A DNA stretch of 64,000 nt from contig NC_053120.1 in assembly GCF_010015445.1 (NCBI RefSeq), forward strand, positions 16,295,597 through 16,359,596. Direction: 5' to 3'. Source of the DNA: Perca fluviatilis (lineage: Eukaryota > Chordata > Actinopteri > Perciformes > Percidae). The notes under the pieces are model-generated. The model searched no databases and was not told the origin of the DNA. It worked only from the letters and a program-made list of their open reading frames with translations. Below, piece by piece: positions 28,991 through 64,000 of the stretch. A program made the translations under genes and the position numbers. Within the stretch, counting starts at the first letter, position 1, and each line of letters opens with the position of its first letter.

Positions 28991-29410
28991 ATGCCTGGAA
29001 GCACTGCGCTGGACATGACACACACAGTGTGCAAGCTTTGCAAAACGAAGACCAAGTACTTCGGCAGCACAACAAATGCGCGGGCTCATATTACTAGGCA
29101 TCACCCGGAGCTCAGCGACACGGAGCAGAGTCAGCCGCCAGCTGCAGACCAACGCACACTGCAGTGCTTCACGAAACTTCCTGCCAACTCCGAGAGGGCA
29201 AAAAAAATTACTCGGTCTATCGCCTGCTTCATCGCCAAAGACCTAAGGCCTTACAGTGTGGTGGAGAACGAGGGGTTCGTCTGCATGTTACAGACAGCAG
29301 AGCCGAGGTACGCCATACCGTCCCGCAAGTTTTTCACTGAGACAGCTGTGCCACAGCTTTACAAGACTAAAAGCGAAGCAGCGAAGCAGTCTCACTCCTG
29401 CACATGTTGA
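28991..29410 (+). pseudogene. Truncated hAT (ZBED-like) transposase, BED zinc finger part
   Basis: A 139-residue frame. Residues 10-40 form a BED-type zinc finger (CKLCKTKTKYF ... HITRHHPEL: Cx2C then a His pair). Residues 70-127 (ITRSIACFIAKDLRPYSVVE, FVCMLQTAEPRYAIPSRKFF) match the hAT DNA-binding region seen in ZBED proteins. The frame ends at TGA and the RNase H-like catalytic domain and dimerisation tail are absent, although the element's right end is present. It is therefore an internally deleted, non-autonomous copy rather than a host ZBED gene. Confidence 0.75.
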
Positions 29411-31085
29411 TCAGCTTCTTTTCCTGCAAAAGAACCTGAATGTTGCATCTGCAAATGGACAGTAACCTTGGACACAGTTCATGTCCAGTTTTTTTCATGA
29501 TTTGTTGAAAATCATATAATCAGTTGCACAGTTTACAGTTCTATTGTTGCAAGAGACACTGTCATGAACATTTCAGAGACCGGTAGCATAGGGGTACTAT
29601 TTTTCATTTTGAAAGAAGCACTTTATTTTCATAACTTGTTATTCTTTAAGTTACTGAGTCTGACTGAGAAATGTTTTTTTGTCTTCACCGGTTGTGTTCT
29701 ACATGATATTTGTGGTAAACTGCAACTTTCCTGGGAAATGCATCTATTTTCAACCATTTTGTATTATGAAGAAGCACTTTATTTTTGTTCCAACTTATTT
29801 TATAGCTAGCTACTAATGAGTAGCAATTGAGAACCAGGCAATGTTTTTGATAAAAGGCACTTCCCTGAGAATTGAACTTAAAATGTGAAAAAGACACTTT
29901 AATGTCTCCGTTTTTCATTGTGTATAGCAAAGCAGATGAGAGTAGATCATGATCAGAAACCCGATTAGAAATCATTATGGATAAAATCGAATCTTTTCCA
30001 ATCGATTTTGAATCGAATCGTGGCCTCAAGAATCTGAATTGAATTGAATCGTGAGATGGTAAAAGATTCCCACCCCTAATAAGCAGTAACGCAGCAGAAT
30101 TTATCACAAAATGAAAAAAGAAAAATGTACAAAAATGCCCGAAGAGGGCATGAGGGTTGAGGAAGTTGCACCTTTTTTAAGGAAGTTAACATTATGGTTC
30201 TGATTCAGCTAATAATAATAGTAGGCTAATTGTTGGATCAAACCTATTGATCCAACCCTTTTATTTAATATTTTAGTTTTAGTTTTTTTTATTCCATCTT
30301 TATTTAAATTACAATTCATGTTGCATACAATGCAGCGGAGCAGTGTTTTTAAAATTTTACATTCATCAAATAGATGCGTTTTTGATTTTATGAAGTAGAG
30401 GCAAAAAGGGAGCAGCATACTAGCTAAGCCATAGTATGTCATGCGAAAAGAAAATATTTTGGCAATATCATTACGTCACATTAAATGTTTCCATCCAGAG
30501 TAAGGAAAAACAACCCCTTGATTGTTGTTCAGACGGCACCCGGCTGTGTTGGGCTTTTGAAAATACAGTTTGCTGAGTTGATCTCCATAAGGTCTAAATT
30601 AATTTTGTTCCTCCCCAGTATTGATTACAATACAATTTTTATTTTCCAAAATCATTGATCCTTCATAACTATAACATTAGACAAGTCTTGTACTTAAAGC
30701 ACATCTCTCAGCCCTTTTCACCTGCAGTAACTTTTCCAGTAACTCTGGAACATTTTACCTGCATTTTTTGCAGCAGTCTAAATTAAGTGGTGTTGCAAGT
30801 GCAACTTTCAGTTAATCAGTCATTAATGTTTTACAATGAATTGTTAAGTCTACAAAATGTCAGAAAGTAGTAGTTGCCAGAGCCAATTCTGTTTCGGGGG
30901 GGGGTGCTTTAGTGTTGCTTTAAGTGCTGAGAATTCATAAAATTTACTCCTACTTACTTTCAAACTTAAGTATAAAAGCAAGTTATCAAATTTCTTAAAG
31001 CTAATAATCACTCTTACTCTCCCAGTTATTTAAGACAGCTTGAGAGCTCTCTCAAGTGGTTAGGAGTTGCCAGTAGGGGCTTGTG

Positions 31086-31210
31086 ATGGCACTGAGGAGA
31101 CAGAGATTTGTCAAATTTTTCAGGAGAGGAAGAATCTTTTTGAAATGTTTGACAACGAGCAGTTAATCAAACGGTATCGTTTGGACAGAGCAGGCATAAA
31201 ATATCATAAA
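31086..31210 (+). pseudogene. Harbinger transposase N-terminus, frameshifted
   Basis: The start ATG at 31086 reads MALRRQRFVKFFR. After a shift of frame near 31120 it reads ERKNLFEMFDNEQLIKRYRL then DRAGI. This succession of Phe-Arg-rich start, acidic turn and RYRLDRAGI is typical of HARBI1-like (PIF/Harbinger DDE_Tnp_4) transposases. The catalytic part is missing. A Harbinger-like end, whose reverse complement is GGGCCCGTATTTATCAAGCC, lies near 31611-31634. Confidence 0.6.
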
Positions 31211-32159
31211 ATCCAGGCAGGTCAGTTAACAGCACACCGGTTTAAAATTTGTGATTAAGACATGGTGGCAAACGTGTAATTTTCCATGTGTACTGTATCT
31301 CATAATGTATTCTCTTGAGAATTCTTTATTGTCAAATGTGTGTTGAATGTAAACTTCTCTTAGGAATTTCACCATTCAATGTGAATTTATCTGAGAATAT
31401 TCTTAAATGAGGAAATCTATTCAGTGATTGGTCCATGCCTATGTTGTCATCCAAAATCCCGTTTGTGGCACAGCAAAGTGTCTTAAATCATCTCTAAGAC
31501 TGACACTTAAGATATAGTCCTACACTTCACTTAAATTACGACCGGGATGCTTAATAACTAATTTTGGAATTTTTGTCAATTCTTAGCAGCGTTCTTGTGA
31601 GTAATTCTTAAAGGCTTGATAAATACGGGCCCTGTCTATAGCAGTTTACCCTAGAGAAGTCTGTGCTTTAGAAGTAGCTCTTTCAGTTGCCCTTCAAGCT
31701 ATCTGGGTGGAGTTTGTTGTAGTTAAGGTCGGTGGTTTGTCAAACACAAGCCTCAGGGCAGCTACGATTTGGGTACAACTTCATTCACACAGTAAGCAAG
31801 CACTGTGGTTGAAATGTCCTGTAAGACAAAGTTATGTAAAAGCCTTCCTGACTAGTCGAAAAAGAGTGAGATGAAGGGAAGAAATTCTGTGAATGACTGA
31901 GAGAGACAATGGGAGAAGTTGCGAGTGAGGTGAGAGAATTAATGTGTTAGCCTAAATGCTTATGGAAAAACAATCTATCTACTGAAACATCTAGGCAAAC
32001 ATCCTTCACTGTCACGCAGCAGTAAACACAGTACACACACAGTACAGCAGTTTGTCTTTGTCGTTTTTCTACCCTTTAGTCGTCCATTTGGCTAGGTTTA
32101 ACATCTTTTGGTCATTTAAAAATGACATTGGAGCTAGCTATAGTATGTTTATTATATTG

Positions 32160-32558
32160 CAGTGTTTCTTTTTAGGATTTTTTTTTTAGCAGTGGGGGCA
32201 GGTCTGAACACCCCCTCCCCCATGAAACGAAACTGACACTTTGCTGCAACACAAACAAATATATTTATTCACACACACAACGAGGCATATTTTCAGAACT
32301 GTATTTTTTGAGTTACTATATAGGCCAACTTTGATCTTGACATATAGGCTAAGCATTCTGTAGCAAATAACAATAAACCCACTATTAATTACATTATCTT
32401 AATGCAGTGTAACTACTTCAGCATGTAAATAATGCACCTAAAATACAAACGTTCTCCGACATTCACTCTAACAATGCAGCCCTATTTCTGATACCGTGGG
32501 GGGCAGAAATGTTGCAGTGGGGGGCCGCCACGGTCAAATCAACATAGAGGAAACACTG
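32160..32558. mobile_element. 399-bp hAT-like MITE
   Basis: The left end CAGTGTTTCTTTTTAGGA and the right end AACATAGAGGAAACACTG are inverted for the outer 9-10 bases (CAGTGTTTC). G-rich words GTGGGGGG and a CCGCCACGGTCAAATC stretch mark the family. A lone copy of the same terminus lies at 61784. Confidence 0.6.
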
Positions 32559-32719
32559 TATTGGTGTGGTATAACATATCATCAGCGAAATAAACGGTCA
32601 ATGCCATGGCTAAACATTTCTTCCTTGGTACTGCAGTGTACCAACTTTTCAAAAACACGGATACAGACAGCAGGGTTTCATACGTCACAGAACCAAGGAA
32701 CCCATCCTGTTAACTTTTT

Positions 32720-32782
<63 letters not shown>
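32720..32782 (+). repeat. (GT)n microsatellite
   Basis: About 31 uninterrupted GT units. Confidence 0.95.
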
Positions 32783-32784
<2 letters not shown>

Positions 32785-33419
32785 CTGCTCTAACAACTGA
32801 GCTAACCTGGCTACTATGTGACGGATTTTTACAAGCTAACTCTTATCAAAGGATCAGAAAATTTAAGAGAAATGGATGCAGTTTATTTGTAAAAATCTTA
32901 ATGTGCCAGGCAAAAGTCAAGCCAAAACCTATGAATGCAAATCAATTATTGAAGCAGTTGCATTTTCGAATTGATTAATCGACTAAAAGTTCGAGCTTCA
33001 CTATAAGGGTTTCCATGAACACTAGTGACAAATATTATTGTTGTCCAAATGTCAAACTGTCAAATGGAAAATAACAACATCGTACCTGCTTCTCCTGTTA
33101 TCAGACAGCTACTCTACCAGCACTTAATGTTTATTCTGGCCACTTTGTCAGTTTGGTTAGCTCCTACAAATTCACACGTCTGGTCATGTTGTAAAAAAGT
33201 TGGATTACCGGTATTTCAATTTAATAAGGCACTCAGCTGCAGTCTTAAAAAAATGTTGATATCTGACCCTTTATGAAACACTTACTGTACATGTTGCCCA
33301 CCTTGCAGCGGCTCCCAATTTGCAAAAAGGTAAAGTTTGAATGAAGCTAAAATAGACCGAATATGCCCTGATTGCCCATCTATCCCCTCCAGGTTTACCT
33401 GCAACCCTTAAAAGATCCA

Positions 33420-64000
<30,581 letters not shown>

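Larger units (their letters stand above)
28506..30078 (+). mobile_element. hAT transposon, internally deleted, with perfect 8-bp target duplication
   Basis: ATAAGCAG lies at 28498-28505 and 30079-30086. The ends TAGGGGTGTGCCAAAAAATC and CCCACCCCTA are inverted, with AATCGATT-rich subterminal parts. It carries the N-terminal part of a BED-finger hAT transposase (28991-29410). It is itself interrupted by a foldback MITE (28769-28952). Confidence 0.88.
27938..30160. mobile_element. Outer transposon containing a nested hAT element (approximate ends)
   Basis: TAACCCTTGTGCCCTC at the left is matched in inverse by GAGGGCATGAGGGTTGA at the right (13 of 16 bases). Sequence near both ends shares AAAATGTAC. 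If correct, the outer element is about 650 bp once the inner 1.57-kb insertion and its duplicated 8-mer are removed. No clean target duplication was seen. Confidence 0.45.
25036..33392 (+). other. kdm4b intron 1 (inferred), transposon-rich
   Basis: 8.4 kb with GCTAGC/AACGTTA-type motifs just after the presumed first exon. It then holds a GT microsatellite, nested MITEs (26274-27078), a 38-bp minisatellite, nested transposons (27938-30160), a Harbinger remnant (31086-31634), a hAT MITE (32160-32558) and a second GT microsatellite. Unassigned stretches show no gene. Confidence 0.45.

Noticed and set aside
29685..30107. 140-residue minus-strand frame
   Set aside because: Lies on the antisense of the right end of the hAT element and crosses its terminus. 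No transposase or host domain seen.
32496..32978. 160-residue plus-strand open frame
   Set aside because: Formed by the end of a hAT MITE plus a GT microsatellite (poly Val-Cys). No family resemblance.

Overview
The window is teleost fish (percomorph-type) nuclear DNA. It shows spliced vertebrate genes with GT-AG introns, an AT-rich noncoding background, many CA/GT microsatellites, and a dense load of short DNA transposons and tRNA-derived SINEs typical of ray-finned fish. Three protein-coding genes lie in the same (+) orientation. They are the 3' part of an SK-type calcium-activated potassium channel (kcnn1-like, 1-4468, running off the left edge), a complete uhrf1 (coding 8640-21805, 16 coding exons, 777 residues), and the 5' part of kdm4b (coding 33420-64000, 12 exons seen, running off the right edge). 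All splice junctions were read by eye from reading phase, GT-AG signals and family conservation.

Layout: 1-5656 holds six channel exons and a probable 3' UTR. 5657-8629 holds the uhrf1 promoter (two CCAAT boxes 32 bp apart and a CHR-like element), a noncoding first exon ending at 6472, and intron 1. 8640-21805 holds uhrf1, with larger introns filled by hAT, Tc1 and other repeats. 21806-24700 is 3' UTR and intergenic. 24720-25035 is the probable kdm4b promoter and noncoding exon, followed by an 8.4 kb first intron rich in nested transposons, a 38-bp minisatellite and a decayed Harbinger transposase. 33393-64000 holds the kdm4b JmjN/JmjC exons and part of the divergent linker. The PHD and Tudor exons lie outside the window.

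Function: uhrf1 and kdm4b are both chromatin genes. UHRF1 reads hemimethylated CpG and H3K9 methylation and recruits DNMT1. KDM4B removes H3K9me3/me2. They are also neighbours in human 19p13.3, and KCNN1 lies elsewhere on 19p, so this looks like a conserved block rather than a new system. The channel gene has no evident functional link to them.

I found no convincing undescribed system. The points most worth a second look are the roughly 50-residue acidic/proline-rich N-terminal extension predicted for kdm4b, its charged coiled-coil exon with a perfect 24-bp internal duplication, the cell-cycle-type uhrf1 promoter architecture, two sets of nested transposons with intact target-site duplications, and a frameshifted Harbinger transposase remnant.
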